Both the position numbers and the translations under genes were made by a program. Below, piece after piece: positions 1 through 9,228 of a stretch of DNA of 20,229 bases; within the stretch, counting starts at the first letter, position 1; each line of letters starts with the position of its first letter. Below the pieces are notes generated by a model. The model searched no databases. It saw only the letters and a program-made list of their open reading frames with translations, and was not told where the DNA came from. The stretch lies in the NCBI GenBank assembly GCA_905250885.1, contig CAJNOQ010003456.1, positions 1 to 20,229 of the forward strand. The letters run 5' to 3'. The stretch is from Didymodactylos carnosus. Taxonomy: Eukaryota > Rotifera > Eurotatoria > Philodinida > Philodinidae.

Positions 1-460
1 CATGGAGGATTTTTAAGGGATTCAAGAGGGATTCCTCAAGACTCCCACAGGAGTTCTATGGGATTCTTAAGGAAGTCCCTGGGGAGTTCTCGGGGATTTT
101 CAAGAGAGTCCTTGGGGACTCCCTGTGAGTCTATTGATCCATCTTCTTAATTTCATGTAACTAATTAGTAATTAAGTATCAGATACTATGACTGGTACCG
201 CTGGAGCACATATCATCCATCGAAGTCATGTTTTTCTGAGGAGTTCTGTAGGAGTCCATGCATGACTTTCTCCAACAGGACTCTCCACAGGACTCCTGCA
301 CGAATTTTTTTGGGACTCCTCATGATTCCATGTTGGACTTTTCACTTTAGAAAGTTCCTGCGAGAGTCATCAGGACTCCTTACGATTCCTGCTGGAGTTT
401 TTCATAAACTTGGGACTCCCGTTGGAGTTTTGCCGGGAGTCTCGACTAGGGTGGGCCGTC
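1..460. repeat. Degenerate GGAGTC/GACTCC repeat field
   Basis: The stretch is built from many imperfect short modules such as GGGATTC, GGAGTTC, AGGACTCC and GATTCC, spaced about 10-20 bases apart and present in both orientations. The first ~130 bases favour one orientation and the part after ~240 mostly the other, so the region can fold back on itself in many registers. The window starts inside it, so the left limit is unknown. A long open frame at 262-528 is only a by-product of the repeat: its translation follows the repeat period and resembles no protein I know. It is probably a fragment of a non-autonomous foldback element or a degenerate minisatellite. Its architecture, not its sequence, resembles the interior of the element at 6365-7695. 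Confidence 0.6.
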
Positions 461-1063
461 GACAACCGCGCGGTCAGCGTTTTTTTTTTTGTGCTTGGGA
501 TATTGTTTATCTTGCTTGTTTTATATAGGTGTGATGAGAGCACAATTGGTCATAAAACGATTTTATTCAACATCATCACCGCCAAAACATTCAGAAAATG
601 ATAGACTAGAATGGGATTAACTCGATTAATCATGAATAAAACCGGTTTTATTTTTTTAAGACAGTGACAATGTTTTATTAAAAACTAATGCACTTCTCGA
701 TTAGAGCAAACGTAATCAAACGCTGTTGTAGCCTAGAATAAAGACAGAAATTTTATCTAGAAGAAGAAGGATGTTTTAAAATTTATAGAAAGTACTAGTT
801 TTTCATTCGCATGCTTGGGTGTAAATATAAGTCGAAATTGCATGATTTATAAGAGTGTCTTCTTGAAAGCGAAGAAGAATATCTACTTTTCGTAGCTATT
901 GTCATATAACGTTTATCTTTCATTCTTAACTAAGGCAAAATTGTTATAGGTTGATAAACTGGAGTTTTTTTTGTTTTTAGGTTGATTTGTTTCTTAGTGT
1001 TGAATGTACTACGTTTTTTCTTAAACGGCTGATTTTAATCTTATTTGTTTAACATGCTTTTCA
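461..1063. other. AT-rich non-coding stretch
   Basis: Apart from the tail of the repeat field and a T-run near 480-490, I see no convincing exon, RNA gene or inverted repeat here. It may be 5' flanking DNA of the small reading frame that follows. Confidence 0.4.
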
Positions 1064-1312
1064 ATGTTTAATTGTCCATTATTATCTGGAACGATTGTTA
1101 CGGTGAAATCTTTTTTGTACAAGGATGACAAAGTAACTCGTCGTGGTATCGTTTTATCATCATTTACTTATAATTCGACGAAAGATGCCTACATTTATAC
1201 TGTACCGGTCATATCGATAGATTCAACGCGGAAAAATACGGCATTATTTCAAAAGTCCATTATCCCAGAAAATACTGGAAGTGGCGGTATTAATGTACCA
1301 AGTTTTTTGTGA
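1064..1312 (+). CDS. Possible small or partial gene, 82 codons, unrecognised
   Basis: This single open frame starts with ATG and ends in TGA. Unlike the AT-biased spurious frames around it, it has a mixed, protein-like composition with varied third positions. Visible segments include GTIVTVKSFLYKDDK near residues 10-24 and a VTRRGIVLSS stretch after it. There is no signal peptide, membrane segment or motif I recognise. An AATAAA at 1461-1466 lies about 150 bases past the stop and could be its polyadenylation signal. It could be a short gene, the last exon of a longer gene whose upstream exons I cannot define, or a chance frame. No function is proposed. Confidence 0.3.
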   Translation: MFNCPLLSGTIVTVKSFLYKDDKVTRRGIVLSSFTYNSTKDAYIYTVPVISIDSTRKNTALFQKSIIPENTGSGGINVPSFL

Positions 1313-4190
1313 TTTGATCGTGGCGCCTTTCTACATCGTGACTTTATTTTTCGTGTTCACGGAAAACTAAATCATGAAACTGCCGAATTGGTTTTGGACG
1401 AATGAAGACAGATTCTTCAGCCTTTTTTTCTGTTAAGTTTTGTAATGTGTTAATCGTAGTAATAAAGTGTTAAAACTATTGATTTTTAGTGCGATAAGCC
1501 TAAAATAACAGCATACAGCTTGATATAGAACATGGCCTTTCGAAACAATTTTTGGATAAACATTTATAACATAAGCAGACAATTCTTCGGTAAACTCGAC
1601 AAATGGAATCAGGTTTCTAGTTTATCTTTTCTTGCGCTGGCGTGACTTGTTACGTTTGTAAGTGTACTGCACAAATATCGAAATATATTTGTTATAACTT
1701 ATTTCAATGGTGAGGAGAGCACAATAAATTACTCAAATAAATGCTAATCGATTATGCTGTGAACGATATTAAACTACCAGCGGCAACCTCTCCTCCCGTC
1801 TTTATGCTATGTCTGATTATGGGTTAATAAAAAATATTCTTTGATGAATGAGAGACATGAGACAAAAAGTAAAAGGTGAAATAATAATTACTGAAATTAG
1901 CAGGTCAGGTTGTCCTAACAAAATTTGGTTATATTTTTCTAACCAGTGAGTGTCAGATATATGAAATCCATGGCATAGGTCGAGATAGCTTACCGACGCT
2001 GCATTTTGATGCAATAAAAATGTTGTAAACATTTTGGGACGCCCGGTATATAACCTTTTCAGTGGTATTTGGAAAAACTTTTCAAAATCACAACTTAAAA
2101 CTGTTTTAGGTAGCAGAGGTTAAAGCAGTGATCACAAAGATCAAGCAAGTATGCGCTTTTTACGATCGAAGTAGAGCCTAACGTTTCTTTGAATCGACAT
2201 ACAGGGGGTGTGAAATTTTGTCAAAAAAATTATAACTGAATGTGAGAAACATCATTTTGATATGATATGTTCAAAAGGCATTGTATATCATTCATAGATA
2301 ATTCATACAAAGTTTCAAGGCGAACTCATGAATGGATTACGTGATCTATTGAAAATGGCTCTGTCACAACAAATATTGAAGTTGTATAGCAAGTTGCATA
2401 GTGCGAAGGGTAAATCTTCAAAAGTCTGTTGAATTGAAATCTATTTATATGAAACTAATTATTGGGGTATTTGTTATGGAAAACAATGCTTGTTTTCTCT
2501 ATATTTAGAAATTTTTTATAAGAAGATAAGAAGATAATAGTTTTTATTAGATTATAGTTTTTATTTTGTATTTTAGGGTCATTATTAGCTTCTGATTTAA
2601 TAATAATACAAAATTTATTATGAAATATTTCAAATCGAAAAATGTTCGTTTCTTTGCTCGTTCGTTACTCCCACCGAGATCTAATTAACTTATCAAATAA
2701 GAATGACTACTCTTGTTGCACAATGGCTACTGTGTGCATGCGCATAGTTCATTTTTTGGCTCGACAAAATTCAGCAGTTTTTGGATAACTATTAAAAAAA
2801 TTCGAAGCAAAATCTAAATTATTTAAGATTTAAATGGAAGATTCGAAAGAGAAATAAATAAGCGAATCGTCTTACCAACAGAAAAAGCTGAAAATTTGAC
2901 TATTTACAGAGCATTCAATATTAATAAAAATTGCTGATAAGTCTCACCAGAGATTTTTTTATTTATTCTCATATGTATCATATTTGAGAATATGATTATA
3001 CACCAACAATATTAACTTTATAAGTACAACTTCAATTTATAATCGTGGGGCTGGCTTATTTCTTGTTTAAATACTAAAACGTTTTTTTTTTTTGTGTTTT
3101 AAAAAATTAAATTATACTAAAATATGCTTCCTGTCATTTCATTATAATGTCAAAAAGAAACATGTAATCAAATTGTTTAGACTGTTTTGTTGTCTTCTTT
3201 TTATATCTAAATTCACATTCCCACAAGCATCGAGAATAATAATAATCAAGTTCATAAATTTTAGTGTTAAGGTTTTTTCGTGTTTGGAAAACAACGTAGT
3301 TTCTATATTAATTTCTAAGCAGCTTTTTCTGATTATAAATAGCACCATACACTATTTTATTTTAGATAATCACTCTTCCTTTTCTTTTTTTTAGTGATGC
3401 ACAAATTTTTTTTTTATCAAAAGATTTCTCATATGGACGTCATTAGGGTACACGAAGTTCAATCTATCATCTTTCAATTCACTTTGGCCATGAATGAAAA
3501 ATAAAAATAAGAGAGAAACAGTGTATTCTAGACTACGATTCCTTATTACGAAGATAGACACATATGTTAATATTATATATCGACGTCTTCTATTTTATTA
3601 ATCGAGCTTAATAATGATGACCGTGGTTGGTAAGATTATATAATTATTATTTTATATGAATAAAAATCTATTTTGAAAAAAAAAGAAAAGAATATAGAAA
3701 TACGACGTGCTCATTTTTCAAAGACTAATACAGAGAAAGGAAGAGAAAAAAAATATATATTTCAAAATAAATTGAATGGAAATCTCTGCAAAATACAACA
3801 ATTTAATATTAGCAGATCTTAAGCGATTTCTATATATTTTATCCCAGAATATTTGAACTAAAACATTGTATAGATGTCTGTCTAGTGCATATGTTTTTTT
3901 ACTCTTTTGTTTCTCTTGCAAAAGAAAACTGATCGCAAAAGAAAAATATTCTTGTCATTAAATTAAGTGAACCGGATATAAAAATATGATTATTTTTCTA
4001 TCTTTATACAAAAAGCACTTTCTCCAATTACTTCTATACCTAAATTAAAAAAATTTTGAAATTTAAGATACACGTTGACTAGTCTACATTGTTGATCTCT
4101 TTTCTTTTTTTTTTCTCTAGTCTTTTTCTTTCTGACTTTAATCAGTAAACCACCCACTCTTTATATTAACTAAACAAAGAAAATCTATAA
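1313..4190. other. Long AT-rich intergenic stretch
   Basis: No supportable gene was found. Open frames at 3092-3394 (+), 3142-3348 (-) and 3718-3921 (-) are rich in Phe, Ile, Asn, Leu and Lys, as chance frames in AT-rich DNA are. At 2032-2055 a segment containing GGGACGCCCGGTATA resembles the end of a Tc1/mariner-type element, but I see no matching opposite end, so at most it is a fragment. Around 2518-2570 there is a short direct duplication of an ATAGTTTTTATT motif. T-runs and A-runs are frequent near 3080-3410 and 3670-3750. Confidence 0.45.
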
Positions 4191-4925
4191 ATGTTTAGTA
4201 AATGGTATCGAATTGTTGATATCCAATTTGGTGCAATACTAGTTAAAGAGAGAAAGATGACAGTAAGTATCAATTTAATTTATGTTACCACTTTTTTCTT
4301 AATCAAAAGGGTCAGATAGAATAGCATTAAAAAGATGATACATAAATATTTGAAGTTTTCAAGATAAAATTGAATCAATCTAATATCGTTATATGTTGAT
4401 ATAAAAGAGACAACTTAGGTTATTAATTTTAGACATGGTTTTGCTATTTTATTATTTTAACATATGGAACAGTGACCATGGTAAGTATAGAAGATTAGAA
4501 TGCATTAATAGATCTCTCGTTTTGATCGTTTATTATCTACTGTTCAATAGTCAATACCATCAAAATATTTTATTCATAAACGTGATATATCTGAACAACT
4601 TGAAGTTGATTGTATACCAGTATATTATGATACATTAAAATGGGTAATTCAGACAAATGAAGATGACGACAGTGTATTATACGGAAAATTATTGATGGAT
4701 AGTGATTATTCTGGGAAACAAGTGTATGTCATATGTTCAAAATATCAGTCTGATGATAGTAATGACGGCAAGCCAGAAGATAATACAAATAGAAAAAAAC
4801 GATCTATAGTTCGTCGATCGGCGCGCAATGCTAACATTTTATATCGGTATTGTCGATTATCTGGTCATATGAAACAGTTTTGTTTAAATTATTCGGTGCG
4901 AATGCTATTTACCACAGGTCATTAG
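4191..4925 (+). CDS. Unrecognised three-exon gene with degenerate zinc-knuckle-like motif
   Basis: I assemble exons 4191-4262, 4433-4480 and 4551-4925. The introns are 4263-4432 (donor GTAAGT, acceptor TTTTAG) and 4481-4550 (donor GTAAGT, acceptor AATAG). All junctions are phase 0 and the frame stays open for 164 residues. The ATG has A at -3. The protein begins MFSKWYRIVDIQFGAILVKE, has an acidic middle, then a basic KKRSIVRRSAR patch, then a YRYCRLSGHMKQFC stretch. The last part fits a CCHC zinc knuckle (CX2CX4HX4C) except that the first Cys is Tyr. A weaker alternative intron at about 4897-4974 would replace the C-terminus with a few residues and a quick stop. AATAAA follows at 4999-5004. 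I do not recognise the family. It could be a lineage-specific gene or a decayed gag-like remnant. The 170-nt first intron is longer than is usual here, so exon 1 is the least certain part. Confidence 0.45.
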
Positions 4926-4998
4926 GATCAGTTTTTTTCTCCACGATTTTGTCATCTACTTTTAAATGTTTCAGAGTAAAAGTTAAACATTTTTAGAT

Positions 4999-5004
4999 AA
5001 TAAA
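4999..5004 (+). terminator. Candidate polyadenylation signal AATAAA
   Basis: A canonical AATAAA lies 74 bases past the stop of the 4191-4925 gene model and just before the transposon at 5074. This supports the model having a real 3' end. The hexamer is common by chance in AT-rich DNA. Confidence 0.3.
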
Positions 5005-5376
5005 CTGATCATATTTGAAATGAAATATTGCCTTCATCTCTGGATTTGATAGGTCTCTACTGATTTAAATGTACAGAGTATTTCAAAGTCACTACCAGAT
5101 AAAAATGGCTATGACTTCATCACTTCTTGACCAAATGAGCTCATTTATTTTTGTTTGATAGAAAAATGTTCACAATTTTAGATAATATAACAAAACAAAT
5201 AAAATGCCATACTCTTTCGAGTTCAGAATAAAATTTGTTGTATTAATGGCAAAATCTGAATCCGTAACGTTGATCCATCGTCATCAAGTTTTCAGCCATT
5301 TATACCCTTAAGTCTGTATCAGCATCGTAAAGTTGTTGAGTGGAATGCATCGTGTAAGATTTGTAATCAAGAATAT

Positions 5377-5583
5377 CCGTCAACCGACGTTTGAGTGACC
5401 GACATTTGAGCGACCGACATTATCACGAACAGAACTCGGCTCTTCCACGAATTTTTCGTAGTACACATTTGGGTATTTTTGGCAGTTTGTCGTGGGAGGG
5501 TATCTCTCAGCGTTCATGTCATTCGCGGAAATGTCGGGTCGCTCGAGTGTCGGCGCTCTAATGTCGATCGCTCAAACGTCGGT
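5377..5583. mobile_element. Nested miniature element with 15-bp modular inverted ends
   Basis: The left arm starts ACCGACGTTTGAG at 5383 and consists of about three tandem 15-bp units of the form CCGACRTTTGAGYGA. The right arm, ending at 5583, is the inverted counterpart with units of the same kind. A 13-bp direct repeat, TAATCAAGAATAT, flanks the pair at 5364-5376 and 5584-5596. That is the arrangement of a target duplication, although six extra bases (5377-5382) sit between the left copy and the visible inverted repeat. The insert splits what should have been the transposase frame of the surrounding mariner-type element. No coding capacity is seen. The family is unknown to me. Confidence 0.6.
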
Positions 5584-5650
5584 TAATCAAGAATATTCTT
5601 GATTAACCGTGGCATATAACACGTGATATATATCACGTGTTATATGCCAC
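5581..5650. repeat. Two back-to-back perfect palindromes (28 bp and 42 bp)
   Basis: Bases 5581-5608 are a perfect 28-bp palindrome centred on GAATATTC. Bases 5609-5650 follow with no gap and form a perfect 42-bp palindrome centred on GATATATC, containing CACGTG in each half. Neither has a spacer, so each can extrude as a cruciform. The first palindrome contains the right copy of the 13-bp repeat that flanks the nested element, so that element's right border lies inside it. Perfect gapless palindromes are unstable in most genomes, which points to recent origin or to an assembly or cloning artefact. Confidence 0.85.
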
Positions 5651-5669
5651 ATTCGCTTCAGAGAAATGT

Positions 5670-5900
5670 TTAATTCATTTGAAATGTTACGCAGATTGCT
5701 TGCTGGTTGAGATCGAGATGATCAACAACTTGAAGAACTTTGTTGCTGGTGATAGCTGATAGTCTTCTTGAACGAGCATCGTCTTGAACAGAGCCCGTCC
5801 AAAGAAATTCATCAAAAATTGACTTAATTGTCGTGTCTCTTGAAACATCTGATCCAATATCGGCTTGTAAAGACAGAAAGACAGAAAGACGGCAGGTCAA
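5670..5900 (-). pseudogene. Transposase remnant (mariner-type N-terminal helix-turn-helix)
   Basis: The minus-strand frame contains a segment TTIKSIFDEFLWTGSVQDDA followed by RSRRLSAITSNKVLQVVDHL. This spacing of an F-x-x-TGSV turn, an R-S-R-R/GRP-like stretch and a following helix matches the DNA-binding N-terminus of IS630/Tc1/mariner transposases. It stops at 5670, right beside the nested palindromic insertion, and no DD(E/D) catalytic core follows. The start of the frame shows a short CTTTCTGT duplication, so the true N-terminus is also damaged. The assignment rests on motif memory and on the surrounding TIR element, not on an alignment. Confidence 0.6.
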
Positions 5901-6100
5901 GATTAACAGATTCAGATTTTGCCATTAATACAACAAATTTTATTCTGAACTCGAAAGAGTATGGCATTTTATTTGTTTTGTTATATTATCTAAAATTGTG
6001 AACATTTTTCTATCAAACAAAAATAAATGAGCTCATTTAGTCAAGAAGTGACGAAGTCATAGCCATTTTTATCTGGTAGTGACTTTCTAAACACTCGGTA

Positions 6101-6364
6101 TGTTATCCACATACAGCTAGAATTTTCTTCCATTCGGTCGGGATTATAAAATATTTTTTCCATTTATTTTATTTATGAAAGAAAACAATTAAACGAGTGA
6201 CACATGCCGACATGGATACGAAGTTTCATAAAACATATAACTAACATGACAAGCTCACGCATAATTTGGTAACTACAGTACGAGAATGTATAATGGAAAT
6301 GTGATACGAGTTAGTGTTAATTCTGTTGATAATACGATAAGGAAATATATTTAACTTTAATTTT
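6101..6364. other. Spacer between two inverted-repeat elements
   Basis: AT-rich DNA between the TA-flanked element and the next foldback. I see no gene or repeat in it. Confidence 0.4.
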
Positions 6365-7695
6365 GTTTTCTTCGTAGAATTTTATTTTATAAATTTTTTA
6401 TTTGCAACTGCTAAACGTTTCGAAATTTAAACCGACTCCTGCTTCAATAGTATAAATTCTATGAATAGCAAGTAATTACAGAGAAGAACACACACTATAT
6501 ACGAGAGCTAATTAAAAACTATGTGCACGTAGAAATATAGTTAGTCATCAACAAGTAGTTTTGAGATAATAACAAAAAGGCAAATATAGTTTAAGAGTAC
6601 AACCACGAGTTAAATATAAATTTAAATCAGGAAATAATTTTATTTTAGTCTTTGACAATTCTACTTATTATTTAATTTTCATCTTTTGTACATCTGTCAT
6701 TTCATCTATTCACCACAATGTTAGTCAATAATACATTTTAGCTACTCATCTTTATGCATATTCAATTGTAATCATCACAATCAGCATCTTATCATCTTTT
6801 ACTGTACTTATTATTTATTTCTCATATTTATTTTCCGGCATATGTCATATCTCTCTCATTTCAGGATTTCAATAAGTGCAATTTTCAAACATCATTTTGT
6901 TATACATCAATATTTGCAGCTGTTTAACACTTGTTGACGATTAACACTGTAATCTTGAAAATTATTTATAGAAAATCGCCGTTGATTTTCAGAAAGTCCA
7001 TATATGAAATCACAGAGGATTTTCTATTTTATAGAAAAACGAATTCCCAGAAATCTAGAAAATCCTCCTTGATTTTCAAGTATCTTGAGAATTATTTATA
7101 GAAAATCCATGTTGATTTTCAAGAATCTTGAAAATCGTTGTCGATTTTCTATAAATAATTTTCAAGATTATAATGTAGAAGAACACTAGAACAATTCTAG
7201 AAATATTATCGCAAAAATTGTATAGCCGAATTTGTGTATCTTATATATAGCTACATCTTTGCAAAACCAAAAGGTGAATGAGTCATCAACAAGAATGTCA
7301 TCAATGTCATCAAAACCGGGAATTATTTCTAGAAAGTTAAAGAGGATTTTCTACTAATCTGAAAATTTTCCTTAATTTTCCAGATTCTTGAAAATCAAAT
7401 TTCTAAAAAATCAACATTTTCTATAAAGTTGGAAAATCGGTGAGGATTTTCTATAAGTTTGAAAATCCTGAAGGATTTTATGGTCGATTTTCTATAAAAT
7501 GGAAAAAGATTACAGTATATATTTCTATGTGTACATATTTTAATTAGCTCTCGTATATAGTGTGTGTTCTTCTCTGTAATTACTTGCTATTCATAGAATT
7601 TGTACTATTGAAGCAGGAGTCGGTTTAGATTTCGAAACGTTTAGCAGTTGCAAATAAAAAATTTATAAAATAAAATAAAATTCTGCAAAGAAAAC
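6365..7695. mobile_element. Foldback-type element with ~176-bp inverted arms
   Basis: Arms at about 6365-6540 and 7519-7695 are inverted copies. They share recognisable blocks such as GCAACTGCTAAACGTTTCG near 6405 and its complement near 7640, and TTACAGAGAAGAACACACAC near 6476 and its complement near 7565. Small indels and scattered substitutions separate them, so they are older than the arms of the 5074-6098 element. The ~980-bp interior has no coding frame. It is dominated by GAAAATC/GATTTTC modules (about 6950-7510). I cannot identify a target duplication, so the exact ends are uncertain. The minus-strand open frame at 7625-7894 lies across the right arm and is not a gene. Confidence 0.75.
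6951..7510. repeat. GAAAATC/GATTTTC micro-palindrome field
   Basis: Paired GAAAATC...GATTTTC modules recur in both orientations through the interior of the foldback element. The most exact structure is a 28-bp perfect inverted repeat, 6951-6978 against 7142-7169. A third, near-identical copy of the same segment in direct orientation sits at about 7082-7108. A short GTCATCAA triplication lies near 7281-7310. The design of dispersed short palindromic modules between long arms parallels the repeat field at 1-460. Confidence 0.65.
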
Positions 7696-7881
7696 GCAAT
7701 ATGGAGAGAAAACGTACATAAAAATCAAAAATGAGATAAAGAAGTGTGAAGACTCGTAACGAACATATCCAAAATGCTGCTGAGGTGTGTGTAATTAAAT
7801 AAGAAGAAAATAGTCGGGCATGTTTTATAAAGCGTTCAGGATTTATAATATATAGGTTATCATCAATTTTTATATTTCTAC

Positions 7882-8280
7882 CAGAGCTGGGCAAGTCAAT
7901 TTGACTTGACTTGATTTAACCTGAAAAATTTTTAATGACTTATGACTTGACTTGTATGTATTGTGACTTAGCATAAAAAATCAAGTCAGGTCATGAATAT
8001 TTTTAAACCGCTTATGCAATCTAATTTTAAATAATAATTCATAATGATTTAAGAATGTTGATGTTATAATATGTAGAAATTTACCCACAGTAACAAGACG
8101 CACATTTTGCAATTGCATAGTAGGTCTGTGTTCTATTACCAAGGAATAGAGACTCTTTTATGCCGTTTTCTATGGGAAAAAAATTTTAAGTCATGACTTG
8201 TGACTTGACTAGACTTGACTTGAGAAAAATTTTGATGACTTGACTTGTGACTTTGAAAACCCGTGACTTGCCCAGCTCTG
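7882..8280. mobile_element. hAT-type MITE, 399 bp, with perfect 8-bp target duplication
   Basis: The element starts CAGAGCTGGGCAAGTCA and ends with the exact 17-bp inverted complement. It is flanked on both sides by ATTTCTAC (7874-7881 and 8281-8288). A perfect 8-bp duplication together with CAGAGCTGGGCAA-type ends is the signature of hAT transposons. Subterminal GACTTGACTT-like repeats are clustered near both ends, as expected for hAT transposase binding sites. There is no coding capacity: the minus-strand frame at 8136-8318 simply reads through the right end. It must have been mobilised by a hAT transposase encoded elsewhere. The uneroded duplication suggests a fairly recent insertion. Confidence 0.93.
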
Positions 8281-8288
8281 ATTTCTAC

Positions 8289-9228
8289 TAAATCAATAGC
8301 AAATAAACTCTTTTTCAAAAAACTGTCTTACCATACATCATTCGATGCAGTTTAATTTGCTGATTCCGAATCTGGCGTTGATTCATTAAACAAAGTGATC
8401 GAACGCTGAAGTGCAAAATCTATCCGTTAACTTAAAAAGATTCTCAAAAACTGTAAAACGTTTTTGAAAATTTCCACACAGAAAAATTTTCAAAAAGATT
8501 TCATCGGTTTCTTATCTTTTTTTCGGGGTAACTGTATTTTTTCCGAAAATCATTACTGTTATGAATATTAGTCTTTCTATATTTATTACTGAACTTCCAA
8601 GGTATCCCACAGTGGAGATCTCTTAAAGCTTCCACTATAGAAAATTTCACATTTTTTTCTCGTTGAAGAATATTTTACCTAGGCCCGTACGTATACGCAC
8701 AATATTAAATACAGGGAACTAAAATGATACCATGCAAGATCTTCATAAGAATCTGAAATAAAGAAAAAAGAAAAGTGAAAAGGCAACTCAAAAAAAACTT
8801 TTCGTTCTAGAACAGACCAGTCACGCAATCGTCGTTTCTTTACTAGTGCTATCCATGATTTTTTAATTTCTTAACTGATGAGAATCAGTTTCAACGCTTC
8901 AGCTAGAAGTATTACATACAGTATTACAATTGAGGTGTCAGTTTAGGACGCTTCCAGCGTCGATGCATACCTTCATAATGCAAATGACATTACATTAATC
9001 TAAGCGATAATATTATGAGTGGAATATTACTTTGGATTCTGTGTGTTTTAACATTAAAAAGGTTGTTTTATTTTTAAATCTATATTCTAAACTTAAACCC
9101 TAATAAGTAAGTATTTATGCTAAAATAATATACATTGTATTTATGATAGTGACTGTCAACTGAAAAATAAACAGCGTGAGACAAAAAGCGTATTTTTTGT
9201 TCCATTAAATTCCATTATTATTACTTCT
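8289..9228. other. Intergenic stretch downstream of HPRT
   Basis: No gene is supported. A TTTATT at 9067-9072, which is AATAAA on the minus strand, lies about 160 bases past the HPRT stop and is a candidate polyadenylation signal. A small hairpin with AACTGAT/ATCAGTT arms lies near 8873-8890. It lacks the second conserved segment of a hammerhead ribozyme. GC-richer DNA at 8935-8970 shows no recognisable feature. Confidence 0.4.

Larger units (their letters stand above)
5074..6098 (-). mobile_element. Tc1/mariner-type element with ~190-bp terminal inverted repeats
   Basis: The left arm (5074-5262) and right arm (5909-6098) are near-perfect inverted copies. By eye only two substitutions separate the inner ~170 bases, and differences concentrate in the outermost ~20. 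The left end reads CAGAGTATTTC and the right end, inverted, CCGAGTGTTTAG. Each end is flanked by TA (5072-5073 and 6099-6100), the target duplication expected of the IS630/Tc1/mariner superfamily. The ~645-bp interior holds a minus-strand transposase remnant (5670-5900) and a nested palindromic insertion (about 5364-5650). No intact DDE transposase is present, so the element is non-autonomous now. The strong arm identity suggests recent insertion or gene conversion between the arms. Confidence 0.85.

Noticed and set aside
262..601. Two overlapping open frames in the first 600 bases
   Set aside because: They translate the degenerate GACTCC repeat and the T-run after it, with no protein-like features.
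1817..2055. Possible mariner end and minus-strand frame
   Set aside because: GGGACGCCCGGTATA looks like a transposon terminus, but no matching opposite end or transposase motif was found.
3092..3921. Open frames on both strands in AT-rich DNA
   Set aside because: Composition dominated by Phe, Ile, Asn, Leu and Lys, overlapping opposite-strand frames, and no splice or motif support.
7625..8318. Two minus-strand frames near the hAT MITE
   Set aside because: One lies on the right arm of the foldback element and the other runs through the MITE terminus; neither shows a known domain.
8870..8895. Hammerhead ribozyme core (CTGATGAG)
   Set aside because: No GAAA segment follows in the required place on the same strand; it is just a short AACTGAT/ATCAGTT hairpin.
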